Of a DNA stretch of 64,000 nt, positions 1-14,600 are shown in pieces. Position numbers and translations under genes: made by a program. Source of the DNA: Scilla litardierei (Eukaryota > Streptophyta > Magnoliopsida > Asparagales > Asparagaceae); the NCBI GenBank assembly GCA_030789695.1, contig CM061134.1, positions 63,911,370 through 63,975,369 of the forward strand, given 5' to 3'. Within the stretch, counting starts at the first letter, position 1. Each line of letters begins with the position of its first letter. The notes beneath the pieces were generated by a model. The model did no database searches and was not told the origin of the DNA. It saw nothing but the letters and a program-made list of their open reading frames with translations.

Positions 1-896
1 AAGTATATCCCCTTTATCCGGTTCCATCAGAGGGAGACACGAGGGGCGGTGGTGAACAGAAGGCGTCTACCATTTCGAATTTGCTTCGTTGAGCGGTCGG
101 TTGGTGAGGTTGTTCCGGCGGAGCATCAGAACTCCGTCTCTCTCCTCCTCTTGCTCTAAAGCTCTGAAAAGTCGTCCACAGCTCCATTTTCTAGGTCCTC
201 GTCAAGCTCCTCTTCCCTTTCTCTCATCGCTCCAATTTTGATCCGGTCAGTTATATGTCTATCTCTCTTTTTGTTGCTAATTTTAACATAATGAATGAAA
301 AGATCATCAAATGATGGATCTGATGCTTGCTTTGTGCTCTGGTTGAATGTTTTTAACCTGGATTTCTATTTTTGGATTGATTGCTCGTATGATTAGATTC
401 ATTTTAGCAAATACTTGAATTTTCATTATTTGTAGTATGTCAGCACGTTGATTTGACAATTTTGGAGATCATTGATTTGATTATTTGGTTATTTGCGTCT
501 ACTCGGCCCGAGGAATTGGATTCGTTGTTCGATTCTGCTGCCGGAGTTTATTTTCTTGTGTTGCTAATTGCTAGCTGGATTCATAGGATACTCGTCTTAT
601 ATATATACCCAATTGTTTGGATTATTTAATTGGACTATTCACTTAATTCAAAGAGACGGTTCAATAATATAGATCAATTTGGACACAGAGCGATTGATGG
701 TAGAATGGATCTTTTTTTGTACTAGGTTGTCGGTTGATTCAATACAAAGATCTAATAATTTGAAGCTGTTACAACTTCAGTTAAGTCTCGTAACGATTGA
801 ATTCTTGTGTTAGAACATGACAGCTTTGAGCCTTGTGAGGTTGTTCTTACACTTGTGGAGTTGTTGTGGTAGAATTCTGCATCTGGGCATAGGAGA
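1..896 (+). other. 5' leader and probable leader intron of the clathrin assembly gene
   Basis: The first ~245 bases are CT-rich and look like a plant 5' untranslated exon. A GT donor-like site follows at about 246. The next several hundred bases are T-rich and intron-like, with acceptor-like AG sites near 725 and 831 ahead of the start codon at 897. The leader intron is inferred and its exact ends are uncertain. No promoter can be placed because transcription may begin before the window. Confidence 0.45.
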
Positions 897-3800
897 ATGG
901 CAGGAGGAGGATCACAGCAGAGCTTGAGGAAGTACCTTGGTGCCGTGAAGGATACTACCACCGTTACTCTTGCCAAAGTGAACAGTGATTACAAGGTTAG
1001 AAGATTCATTACATGCATAAGATCTTAACAACATGAGATGTTTATGTCTCTCTTAATGGCTGTATTTTTGTGCCCTCATTAGGAATTGGATATTGCGATC
1101 GTAAGGGCCACTAACCATGTCGAGCGTGCGGCGAAGGAGAAGCACATAAAAGGTCAGTGCCACACAGTTCCGTTAGTTAAGATATTCATCGAGAAGTTTG
1201 GTTTCCGAAGAGTTTGTATGCGAAAGTACTTAATAACGCGATCTTCTACTTGATCCAATAAAAATCTGCATGGCTAAGAGACCAACCATCCTAATATTAG
1301 CAGTGATAAAAGGTTGAAGGATGTGCCTCTATTATGCAATAATAATATGTCAACGGATGCCATTGTCAAATATACACATGCTGCCACATAGTCTTGTGAA
1401 GGCAATGCTTGCAATTAGCGAAAGTTTAGCCAGTTTGCATTATTCTTTCCTAACCCACCTCATGTAGATATATTCTAATGGTAAAGATGATAGTTTACTA
1501 TGTATAGTTGCTTTCCTTTTTATTCTCAAAATACAGATGGTAATATTCTAATAAGGCAACTAATATAGCTTATGGATGAATAGACCATTGATTTCAATGA
1601 CAAAGCCTTTATAGCAAATTCTGATTTTTGTGCAGTCAAGCATGTGTATCGATTTTCATTATTTATGTCTATCAACATCTCTTAGTTATATTCTGAGCAG
1701 TTTTTCCATTTTAAAAAATGATATATACTTCTAAAGTTCTCATCCATTTCGATCAATTCCTCATTCTGGTGGTGCCTCCAAAAGTATTCCTGTAACTTCT
1801 AGCCACCACAGGTCTCACCAATGCTTGAATGCCTTCTCAGAGTCTTTATCACAATGATTTTTAGCGGCAAACTAGTCGTTTTAATGATTTGATATGAATT
1901 CCTTACCTGATACTGATGAACTTGTACTTTTTTCCAGCTATCTTTTATGCTATATCGGCTTCAAGGCCTCGTGCAGATGTGGCTTATTGCATTCATGCTC
2001 TCGCAAAGCGCCTCGCAAAGACTCACAACTGGGCAGTATGTGTCACAGTGTCTATCATTAGTTTTATCCACTCTTCTGAAACTTTTTGTGTTAATTTATC
2101 TAAAATTTTGCCCTCTTTTGAAACCTTGTGCTAATGTATCTAAAATGCGTGCTAATCTGAATATGATGATTCAAAGTTCATACATCTGGCCGACTGTGTC
2201 AATGACTAGCAATCTCATTGTCTATTACTCCCTAAAACACAAAATCCTTCAATGGGAATTATGAATCGGGACACTGAGATCATGATTCTCTTCCTTTTTT
2301 TTCCCTGTCTGATGGCCGTACCCTTTAAAGACAGAAATATCTTACATCCACCAATATTCCATTTTCTCATTCCTATTTGAACTTTATTTTTGAAGGAGCA
2401 GTTTAATGTAGTTACACAAATCAGCTTATTTGGTACTAGATGCAAATCAGCTTATTTTTGGAATCATGTAATTGATTCTAGCTCATGATGATCAAATCAT
2501 ATATCAGCTTATTCGGTACTGTGGACTAAATGGCAAGTAATCTGTAACTTTCAGAGGGAGCATTAATTAATGAAAAAAAATACTCGAAGACCGATGTTTC
2601 ATATCAAATGTCATTTGAGACAAGAAACTTGATGTCATAGGCCACAACATACTCCAGTAAGGAACTTTTTTATGCGCGTCAAAGGTCTGCAAAAGGTTCA
2701 CTAAGTACTGCATGAGATATCCAACAAGTAATGATTAAGAAACTGACTCACACTAGTAAATAATAATGGACGGCAGTCCTAAATATTGCTTTTAGAGTAT
2801 TTCTGGACTGTTGCAAAAGGGTTAGCATGCTATTCCATTTTTAGCAGCTTCAAGTATTAAATATACGTGTTTTCACTTGGGCTTTCTAAGTTTGAAGTAG
2901 TGCATGTTTAAAATGAATTGTTTGTATCTTTAACTTAAATACAGCTATCTGTAATATGCAATAACTTGGTTTGCATACCAGACTACTTGTGTGAGAAAAA
3001 AAATTGATTCTTTTCTATTTCATTAACAGTGTTGGGATGGAACTTTTCTTGATATGCTTATCCAGCTAATTAGTATAACTTTTTTAATGAACTGCGAAAT
3101 CTAGTGTTGGTCTTGCCAATCTAATGTCAGTATATGTTGTGGCAATATCCGTCCTGTGTTAATATGCATTGTTTTTCTGCCCTCACCCCCTATTTCTTCA
3201 TTCCCAATATCAAATTTCAAACTTTGCTGACCAACTTTGTTTCTTCAGGTCGCATTAAAAACATTAATTGTTATACATCGTGCTTTGAGGGAGGTTGATC
3301 CTACGTTTCGTGAAGAACTCATAAATTATGGAAGAAGCAGAAGCCATATGCTTAACATGTCCCATTTTAAGGATGATTCCAGTGCAAACGGTATTCATTT
3401 TGATCAAATAATAATCGGCGAAAGAAATGTCTGTCTGTTCATCACTCACGGTATTTTTTTATGGTGTTCAGCATGGGACTATTCTGCATGGGTCCGCACA
3501 TATGCTTTATTTTTAGAAGAAAGGCTGGAGTGTTTCCGTGTGCTAAAGTATGACGTTGAAACAGATCCAGCGGTAAGCATCTTATCCTATGGTTTCATTC
3601 TTGTTTCTGGTTTAGATATCCTCGAATGAGTTGTCGGTGGCAATTAATCACGAGTTGAACACAGAAGAAGCCCCTTTACGTTTTATGCTGCTTTCAATGT
3701 CTTTTCGGTATTCCTGTTTGCATGAGCATGCATGTGTCTCTTTGTTTGTTATGAGCATGGTTTGAAATCTTAACCGATGCTGACACATATTGCTCGTATC

Positions 3801-6800
3801 CTATTAGATTGCTAGCATGCCGATATGATCCACTCTGAAACTGACTAATACCACCAATGCTAACTAATAACAACTAATATAAGAAGAGCTTCAATATTTG
3901 AGTTATTAAACTTTGGATCTCTATATTATTTCATAAAGTGTTCAAAATAAACCCGCTTAACTGTCAACTTAAAGGTTCAAAATGTTGGCCCCTTGATTGA
4001 GTTGGTTAAAAAATATATTATATTTTAATAGATAATAGAGATAATATATGGACAGATGAAACTTATTGAAGAAGAATATATGCATGCAACTCATTGATAT
4101 GTTGAGCTAAGGCTACCAATATGTAAAGTTCGATAGGTATCACCTGATACTTCTAATAGAGCCAATACCGATGATATAAACTAACATCCGAAAACGAATC
4201 CGAAACTGAGATTTTGAACCTTGGTTATGTGCATGGTGTGGGTTTGTATGCTGTCATGTTGGATATGGTGTAAGTTTGTTTGATAAAATCATGTTGGCAT
4301 GGTCTCTCAACAACCCAGCCATATCATGGTTTTTTTAATTTGTTTATCATCAATTTTTCTTTTAAATCCATATAGTGGACCAGAAAGTATTATCGACTAA
4401 AGGTGTAACATGTGCAGAGAACTCGAGATCTTGACACTGCTGAATTGCTTGAACAGTTGCCTGCACTGCAACAACTTCTGTCTCGTCTACTTAACTGCCA
4501 GGTTAGCTCCCATTTGCACTCAGATCTCACCATCTCTAGTTGTATCAGTAGGAGCTGATACATTATGATGCGGGATCAATAACTTTTGTGCAGCCACAAG
4601 GTGCGGCGTCTTTTAATTTTGTAATTCAGCTGGCTCTTTCGATGGTGAGTGAACTTAAATAATTATCTTTTATTTATATGTTTTGATAATTTAAAGTAAT
4701 TGCTGGGAGCATTTGTATTCCTAACTGTTTCATATTTTACCTTAATAGGTTGCCGGGGAGAGCGTAAAGATTTATAATGCAATTAGTGATGGTACAATAA
4801 ATTTGGTTGACAAGGTATCATTATTAACTTCTTATCCAATTAAAGATTACTGTTCTTGAGATCTAATGCATAACTGGTGTTGTTTTTCAGTTCTTTGAGA
4901 TGAAACGCCATGATGCTATTAGGGCGCTTGACATATATAGGAGATCAGGCCAACAGGTAATTTTTAAATTTCATATGTAGGCTCCTGTTCTTGTTCAACG
5001 ATGACACATAACATTTCATACTCTGTTTTCTTAGCTGTCGCTGGATTAAAAATATTTCAACTATCTTGTATGTTTACTCAGTTTGGGCAGATTCAGGTAA
5101 CTTCAAGCCATATAGACTTGGATCAATGCTTCTCTAACCAACAATTTGGATTCTTTACCATTGATACTTACATAAAATTCATCAATTTTCTAAGACAATA
5201 TGTCAGTGGAGATTATCGAGGACTTGCATATATGTTTAGAATGTAAAGAAAACTAAATGGAATTATAAAATTGACAAATTATAAGAGGTAACCAGGTATG
5301 GCTCCTATTATGGGCCATAATTACTTGATGTACTATTAGCTAGTTAGGATAATCTATCAGTACTGACAATAAGGAGAATTCTGTTTGCAGTCTTGAATAA
5401 TAGAATACTTAATGGAGAGTGAATTCTGCAGTACAGTGTGAAATAACCATGCATGTGAATGTACATTCAACAAGTCAACTTTCTACCCAGTAATGGTCCA
5501 TATGGAAGAATTTTGGGCTTTAAAACATGTTGAAGAATGGTTGTAGCTAAAATGAGAACGTATGAATTTTAAGGCATGCATAAGAGGATAGAAGAAGCTT
5601 CAGTTGGGAGTAAAGTCAGCAAGGGATCAGTTGCCTTTTTACTCTCAGAAACCCCCATTTTGAGTAAAGTTTAGTGAGCTTTCCCAAAAAAAAAGCCCCA
5701 AAAGCACAGTAAGAAAAAAAAGGTTTGGGTGTTTTTTTTAAATGGAGCATTGTTGAGGGGGGTTTCTTAAAATTTAGCATTTTAATGATGATATGAGACT
5801 TACTAGATGTACAGAGGAGATGGCAGTAATGAAGCCAAATGGAGGAAAAGGCAGTAATGTAGCAGGCCTCAAGGATAAAAGCTTAATTGTGTTTGTTGAT
5901 CTATTTCTGCGGTGACATCATTCAGTCATTTCCCAGTTTCCTGTTAAGGATCTAAATAGCAGAAGACAAGACTCTTGCTAAGTCAGTTGATAATCATCCA
6001 ATTGTCCCCAAAAAAGTAATAGTATAATAATTAATCATCTTGGTTTTTCTTGGCATAAGAAGGATCCCATATGATACTATTTGGGGTGGGAGTTTCCAGA
6101 GGAAAACGATTCTTGAATTCTCGGCTTCTGACTTTTTAGCATTCATCATTTTGTTGTTTTACATTAATTATTTGTATGGAAAATACAGTTGTACCAGCAT
6201 ATGAATCTAACTAAGGGTAGCTGTTTCAGTATGAGTTTTTAAGTCCATCACAGTTTGCATCCATCTCTAATTTGTGTTATAACCTATTGATTTTCAGGCT
6301 GAAAGATTGTCAGAATTTTATGAAGTGTGTAAGAGTATTGATATTGGGCGTGGAGAAAGATTCATTAAGATAGAACAGGTACTGGTTGCTTACTATGGTT
6401 CCTCCATGTTTCCTCTGCTCATTCTTTGGCCATGCATGAAGCATAAATATCAGATTAACTGTCTGACCTCTTGAATTATAATTAATATTACCGCAGCCTC
6501 CTGCATCATTCCTTACAGCCATGGAGGAGTATGTGAAAGATGCTCCAAGAGTTTCAACCGTATGCAAAGATCAGGTCTGGAAACCCCTCTTTAAATTAGT
6601 TTCTTTGTTTGAAAAATCATGGCATGCTTTGTATATTAATTGCTGCATTTTTAGTGCCTTCTGTGGGTCTGTTCTTTGATAATTATCTTTGTTAAGAAAA
6701 ATATACACTAATTGAAAAAATAGAACAAATCTTAACAATCTTAATCTTGATACTCTAGGAACTAGTAATCTGATTTTGATGTGACTTTTGATTTAATAAA

Positions 6801-9800
6801 GCAGGGAGATAGTCAACACTGATAAGCATCACTAGTAATAAGCATGTATAATCACTAGGAACTTTTCATGTGCGTGTAGAATAACGGGAAACACATGACA
6901 TGTGGCTAAACCAAAAAATAACAGCGTCCTCTATTTTTTTTGGACTATATTGGAACCGTTCATTTGGTTCTTCATATTCTAAAACATCAAAACATCAAAT
7001 ATTGGGTGAACTCAATGGGTTTATCAGTTTGTCCCTCCGTCCCAAAAAAGTTCCATATATGCTAAATCGTTAAATTTGTGACGAATGGATGTATAGATAA
7101 AATCCTTGGGTTCACATGATAATTGTGTTTTATGGTTTTAGAATATGATGATCAAATTGATGGTTCTGATCATCCAAAAAACTGAGGATGAACTTCTCGA
7201 GACATATATATGTTTTAGCCACATATGTCATGTGTTTTACCCATGCGTCAAATGGTTGTAAATTAATCGATTTTATAACTACTCTGGAATATTGATTTTG
7301 CAATCACTTGATACATGTGTAAAACATATCCAAATCATTTAACATTATATTTGTAAATAATTTAGATATGTTAGATCACATCAATTTTTTTTCATTTAAC
7401 TTGCTCAATTTTAAAATAACTTAGATGGATCTGCGTGTTTGGTCCATCCGAATAGAGCATAATCAATACACATAATACAAGAATAATGTGTATCTACTGA
7501 CAATGCTTGGAATTTCTAATGTTGTCAGACCTGAAAAATAAGAAATAAGAAATTGTTTTTAATGTTGTGGTACACATGGTAAAATCCCAAATATAGGTGA
7601 ACCCTAGGGTTATTTGATACTCGATCCATCCGTTACAAAAAGTTTTACTGTTATGAAACCATTGAATTTGCAATAGTTAGATTAAGGGTCAAATAACGCT
7701 GGATTCATTTGGTTTTTGGTATGGTAATCATTGATAATGTGTAAAACACTTCAATTTTTAAAAAATTAATTAAAACTATTTATATATGCAACATCGTGGA
7801 AAATTCCCGTGTTGATAGCACATATGCATTACTTATATATATATATATATGCGAATTCTTTTTTGAACATGAAATTTAGTATGTTAAAAAAGGAAACTCT
7901 ATACTACTTCCATTACAGATGGACAAATATTCCTATCCGTCTACCTATTCACACGGGAATCCGACTCGCTATTAATGTAGGTATTTCGGTTTCCAGAGTG
8001 GGATCCACAGCTCAAATTAAAGCCATGAAGCAAGTAGCTGGCAAATTAAAATTGGAACTAGCTCAATTCGCAGAGTTAGAGGCCTTTGCACAATTTGTTA
8101 GGTATTGGTGTTTTAGACCAATATTGTTTTGATGATGATCACAATATTATGTTGTTGCTAATGATTCTCATGTTTTAGTCTCATAATTATCAAATGAAGA
8201 ATAACATGATTTAGAGACTAATAGCTTGGTGTAAGGATGGACATCAAGAGGAGCATATCCAAAGCTTGGATCTTGATGAAGGAAAGCTCATTAAGAGGTG
8301 CCTAAGATTGGAAGATGATGAGGAGCATCAAGGCATCAAGTGCTTGAAGATTAGACTCTAAGGGAAGCAATGTAATCCATGTAATTTCATTTACTTGCTT
8401 TTCTCTTTTTGATTCTAGGTTAATTGTAATATCTTGATAGATGGTCTAATTATACATGCATATGCATATAACCATCTTAGTGAGCATTAGGATTATCATA
8501 TAATCCAACCCAATAGATTCATCATACCAAATGACTCAATTGGAGTCTCTGGCTCTCCAACCGACGATTGCTGAAGGAATCACAGGCGATTGGTGATCAC
8601 CAAGCGCCTGGTCAGCCTTCTTCAACCGACTGTTGTGCACAGCTCAAGTCAAATATTTCTTGGCTCTTTCTTGAGCTTTTGGAGCAGGAGACCGAAGTTC
8701 ATTTGACAGGTGTCTGTCTTTCATCAGGCGCCTGGATATTGTTCTTCAGTTGTCTGTGTGCCAAAGTGCATAACTTGCATTTTCTGGGCATCAATCCACT
8801 TTGTGTGACAGCCGACTCAGAGTTTACAGTCGCCTGTCATTATTCAGGCGCCTGAACTTTGCTTGTTAGTCGTTTGAATGCATAAGTACTTAAGTTGCAT
8901 TTTCTCAGCTTCAAACCATTCCATGTTACAGTCGACTGACGAAGTATTTACAGGTGTCTGCACATTGTACATGTGCCTGTGTAGTCTTCTACAGTCGCTT
9001 GTCCTGTCTCAGATTATAGCCGTTGGGAATAATATAGCCGTTGATCAGTTCAATGTCCATCCTTCTACAGTCGCATGTCTGTGCCGTAAAATCCCAGATT
9101 CTAGCCGTTGCAGAATTCTGTTCTGGGCCTCTAGCTTGGGTTTTATGGGGTTTTAGTGGTTTCTTATAAATAGGAATGAGCTTAGTTCATTTAGAGCTTT
9201 TTGGATCATCTTGGAACTATTGAAGATCATTAAGGATCATTAAGCCACGCCCCTAATCTCTTATTTCCCTTTTAGAGCTCTCATTTCTCTCTATGCATTG
9301 GAGCTTAGCTCAAGGGAAATCCTCCAAGTGTAATCAGCTCATCTCATCACTTAGAGATCCTCTTCCATGCCTTCTTCTTCATATTGAGTAAGTTCATCCC
9401 AAGGCATATGTAAGAGTAATTTGTCTTATTTTATGTATTCAAACCCTAGCTTTCTTTATGAGAGCTAGTTACTCTCTTTGTGAGAGTTTAACCCTTGTAT
9501 TGGGTTGGTTGAGTACTCTGTGTGTGTGAGTTGAAGTATCTCTATGTGAGAGCAAGGATTTCTCTGTGTGAGAATCCAAATCCTCTGTGTGAGGTATCTT
9601 TGTGTGAGATTGTATTCACTAGCTGGTGTAGGATTATAGGGGATATTTGGTGTGGCTGGACGTACCTAAGTTTGGAGAACCAGTGTAAACTCTTGCGTTT
9701 GCATTTGCATTGATCGTGTGAATTATTCTCCTCTTGCATTTATAATTCCGCATTTGCAAATTTAATTTTTAATTACACAATTTATTGCAACTACTCTATT

Positions 9801-11543
9801 CACACACCCTCTAGAGTGCTTGTTGTTAGTATTGCAAGGTAGACGGTCTTTACACAATTCACTTATATGAATAATGTATATGTGCCATTAGCATGGGAAA
9901 ATTTCTCGTGATGATGCACATATATACCATTATGATTTTTTTGAAAATTTTTATCGGATGTGTTTTATACATCTTGGATGATCATCATACCAAAAATCAA
10001 GTGAATCTAATGTTATTTAACCATCGATCTGATTGTTGCAAAAGAAGTAGTTTCAAAACAATAAAAATTTTTGTAACGAGTGGATTGGGTGTCAAATGCC
10101 CTTACGATGTATCGATATTTGGGATTTTAAGATTTTAGAATGTGTATAACCGTAAGAAACTTCATGCGTTGACAGCATGCGCCATGTACACACACATATT
10201 TGGATATGTACATGAATATGTTTATTTATTATACACATGATCAATGTTTTTAAATGGATTTGCTAACTAGGGCAAAGAGATAGATAGAAAGACGGTTAAG
10301 ATTTAATCTTAATGAATCAATGGATAGAATGCGAGTTTGTGAAAATTTTAAGGGAAAAATTTTAAAATTTTGGGGGACACTAAATCAGGATTCAGGAGGG
10401 AACTTTTGAGGGAGCCAAAAATTTAAACTTTGAGGGAAACTAAACTTGGAGGAAACTAAATTTTAGGGGTACTAAATTTTTAGGAAAATTAAATTCTTTA
10501 GGTAACTACATTTTAATTTAAAACTTTGGAGGGAACTAAATCTAGAGGTAACTAAATTGTGAGGCATTAAAATTTTAAGTTTTGGTGATAGTAAATCTAG
10601 AGAGAACTAACTTTTAAAGAAGGAAAATTTTTGGGGAACTAAATTTTAGTTTGAAAGTGGTTAAAATTTTTTGTTTGGGAAAATATTTCCAAGGTGACCA
10701 CAAATTTTTTTGGGAAGAAGAGATTTTGAATAGGTTGAAAATATTTCAGGGGAATATTTTGAATGCCAGTGACCTATGGTCACGTGTTATGGCTAGTGTA
10801 TATGTATATAAAAATGAATATGTGCTGACAACATAGTAAATTTGATGCGTTGTCAACACGATTTTATAACAAAATTTAGAAATTTTTAGGGTTTGTTCTA
10901 CACATCATGGATGATTAACACACCAAGAACCAAGCTAATCTAACGCTATTTGGCACTCAATCTACCAGTTGCAAATTCAACGGTTTCGAAAGAATAGAAC
11001 TTTTTGTAACGAGTGGATTAACGGTCAAATATCCCAATGGTTTATCCATATTTGGGGTTTTAGAATGTGTACAACTTTTAAAAAAAATGCAAAAAGGGGA
11101 ATGGAGAGCCATGAGCTGTCATCGAATGAAATTTCATGTGCTGACAACACATATCGATAACCTTCATATATATAATAATTATATATATGCAAATCTTCAA
11201 ATGAGAACATTTCGCACGGTGCGAAAATGTTTTAAGTTTTTTTGAATTTTTTTTCAAAAATTCTTTTTTCCACCTTCATTATATGTTGTATACACCCCTC
11301 AAAAATAATCGTTGAGAAATAATGTCATTTGGCCTTCGATCAAGGCATTTCAACAAATTTGCACGTTTTGAGACCTTTAAATTTGTAACGGATGGATGTG
11401 TGCTCTAATCCCGCTAGGGTTCACTCATTATTTTTCCTAGGGTATATAATTGTATGGATTAAACATCAAAATTTTTTTTGAAAAAATTTCAAAAAAATTA
11501 AAAAATTGTTTTCGCACGGGCTTTCGCACCACTTTTTCGCACC

Positions 11544-11610
<67 letters not shown>

Positions 11611-14600
11611 GTCCAATGGGCGTCAGGTGGCCAAGGAGGGGATTTACTCCTTGGTCCACCACATGCCACCCCTTAACACAATTGTTTTTTGAAATTTTTT
11701 CCAATATGATCTACACCGCATGGATGATCACCACACTAAAAATCAAGTGATTCTTCCATCAATCCATCCGTTACAAAAAGTCCTATACAATTCTGCGGTT
11801 GATTTTTGCAATGGATGGATTCATGTGAAAAAAGTGTTGGGATCACTTGATTTTTGGTGTGGTGTCATACACGAGGTGTAGATTATATTGAAAAAAATTT
11901 AAAAAAACTTGTGGGAGGGGGTTAGCCAGTGGTGGACCAAGGAGGAAATCCCCTCATTGGCCAATTGAGATCCATTTTTACACACACATATAGAATAATG
12001 TGTATCATATGATATGTGAGGTATCTCCTCATATCCACAACACAAAAAGTGGGGTGGTGCAAGCCCACATGGGCTTGTACTTGTTGTACCACCCCATTTG
12101 TGTGTGTGTGTCTGCGTGTGCATGTATATCGCATGAAAGTTCATATTCTGGCAGCTCACGGCTCCCACTCCCCGTTTTGAATTTCTTACAAAGTTATTAT
12201 TAACATTCTAAAACCCCAAATATGGATGAACACCAGGGGTATTTGACCCTCGATCCACCCTTTATAAAAAGTTCCATTCTTATGAAACATCGAATTTGCA
12301 ACGGGTAAATCGAGGGTCAAACATCGTTGGATTCACTTGATTTTTGGTGTGGTGATCATCTATGATATGTAGAACAAAACCAAAAAGATTTCAAAAAAAT
12401 ATTTTTTGTATAACTGATAGCAAGGAAATTTCCTGTGCTAAGCACATATTCTTTTTTTCTGATATATACACACACTAGCAATAACTTGTTCATAGAGTGC
12501 ACGTGCATCAAAAAACCCCCTCACAGGATGTGTGACCCACGCCCATGATGAAATGAGAGAGAAGAGTGGGTGTGAGTGCGTGTATTATCTTCGCGGTTGG
12601 ACTTTTTCGAGTGAGGTGGGTGGTGGGCCACACATGGTGAGGTGGAAATGAGGTGGAACTCTACTGCCACCTTTGTGGTAGTCAACAACCCCCGTGGGGC
12701 ATTGCCCTCATTTGTATAAAGGATAGTAATAGACATCATCAATCTTCTAGACTGATTATTAAGCCTTTGATGCAATTTATCTTTTGCTTGATTTTCTACC
12801 CTATTTCTTGTTAAACACCGTAGATGTGTAATAAACCAGCTGCTACATGTGGCATTTCGAGGGGCATACCAATCTTATGCCGAGCATTTTCTGAAAACCT
12901 TTCAATGTTTTGAAGAGTTTAAAATTTCTACACAAACAATAAATAATTTTTTTCGAAACAAACTATTTTGTGCATCCTTGCCTAGCGGGAGGGGTTTTAG
13001 ATTTTATTCACATGTTTTTGGGTTAACTCTTCATTCTAGATTTTTCTCCCATTTTTTCTTCATGTCTTTTAGAATGAAATAAAGATTTAAATATTAAATT
13101 ATATGGAACTAAGTAACAAATCAAACTACAATTATAATAAAAAAATTAACCACATCACATAGTAATACACTAGATTGGATCTAAATACTTAAGAACTAAT
13201 ATAGCACAGTAATAATTGGCCAAGGAATCTTAGTTTATCATCACTGCTGTTAGGAATAAACTCTCTTGTATTATTCCAAGGGCAATAACCCGATATATAT
13301 AGAGTACAGAGAGTGGTAAATAAGCACAAAAGACCCTATACAAAGGGACATATACATCTAACACCCCCCCTCAAACTCATGGTGGATCAACAACACTGAG
13401 TTTGGAAAGATAGAAACTGTGCTGTGCTCTGGTCTGGGCCTTTGTGAAGAAATCCGCGAGCTGATACTCAGAAGGCACATACTGTAGAGCAATAACCTCA
13501 TCCCGTACCTGTGAACGCGTAAAATAGGCGTCCACACCAATGTGCTTGGTGAGCTCATGCTTCACCGGGTCACGAGCAATACTGATGGCACCTGTACTGT
13601 CAGACAACAAAGGAGTAGGTGTGGAAATAGACACGCCAAAATCCTTAAGTAACCAACGTAGCCAAATAATCTCTGCTGTCAACAAGGCCATAGCGCGCAA
13701 CTCAGCCTCTGCACTCGATCGAGAAACCGCCTGCTGCTTCTTGGTCTTCCAAGTGATGAGAGAGCCACCCAGGAAGACGCAATAGGCAGATAGAGACCGA
13801 CGATCAGAAGGATCACTGGCCCAAGTCGCATCAGAGTAAGCATGGAGCTGTAAAGGGCCAGAGCGTGGAAAGAATAATCGACGGTGGCTGGTCCCACGCA
13901 GGTAACGCAGGACACGAAGAAGGTGGCTGTAGTAAGCTGAGTAGGTGCAGAAACAAACTGGCTCAGGATGTGCACGGAATATGAAATATCCGGCCGAGTG
14001 ATCCCAAGATAGACCAGACTGCCAACAAGATGGCGATAACGAGTGTGGTCCGGAAGAGGCTCACCGTCAGTAGAGCAAAGATGTACATTCAGCTCCATCG
14101 GTGTATCAGCGGTACGCTGATCAACAAGAGAAGCCCGATCAAGAAGATCCTGAATATACTTCTCCTGAGAGAGATAGTAGCCATCAGGTGTGGAGGAAAA
14201 CTCAATCCCCAGAAAGTAACGAAGAGGGCCAAGATCCGTCATAAGAAACTGCTCGCTCAGCCGTGCTTCCACAAAAGCAATAAACTGGGGATCATCTCCA
14301 GTGATAATCATATCATCAACATACAAAAGGAGAAGCGTCCGTCCACGAGATGAAGTATGAACAAAGAGAGCAGGATCATGATCACTCGCAATAAAACCAG
14401 CAGCAGTGACGACAGAAGAGAACCGTTGAAACCAAGCACGGGGAGCCTGCCGAAGACCATATAGAGAGCGACGAAGGAGACAAACCATGCCCTCGGGGAC
14501 AGAATAACCAGGTGGTGGTCGCATATAAACCTTCTCATCAAGAACTCCATTGAGAAAAGCATTCTTGACATCAAGCTGGGAAATAGTCCATGAACGAACA

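Noticed and set aside
7809..8132. 107-aa frame taken as a possible new small gene
   Set aside because: Its core is a chloroplast atpA fragment, and the start and end come from flanking intron and LTR sequence.
9515..9610. TGTGTGAG repeats considered as a telomere-like or satellite array
   Set aside because: Short, irregular and inside the solo LTR.
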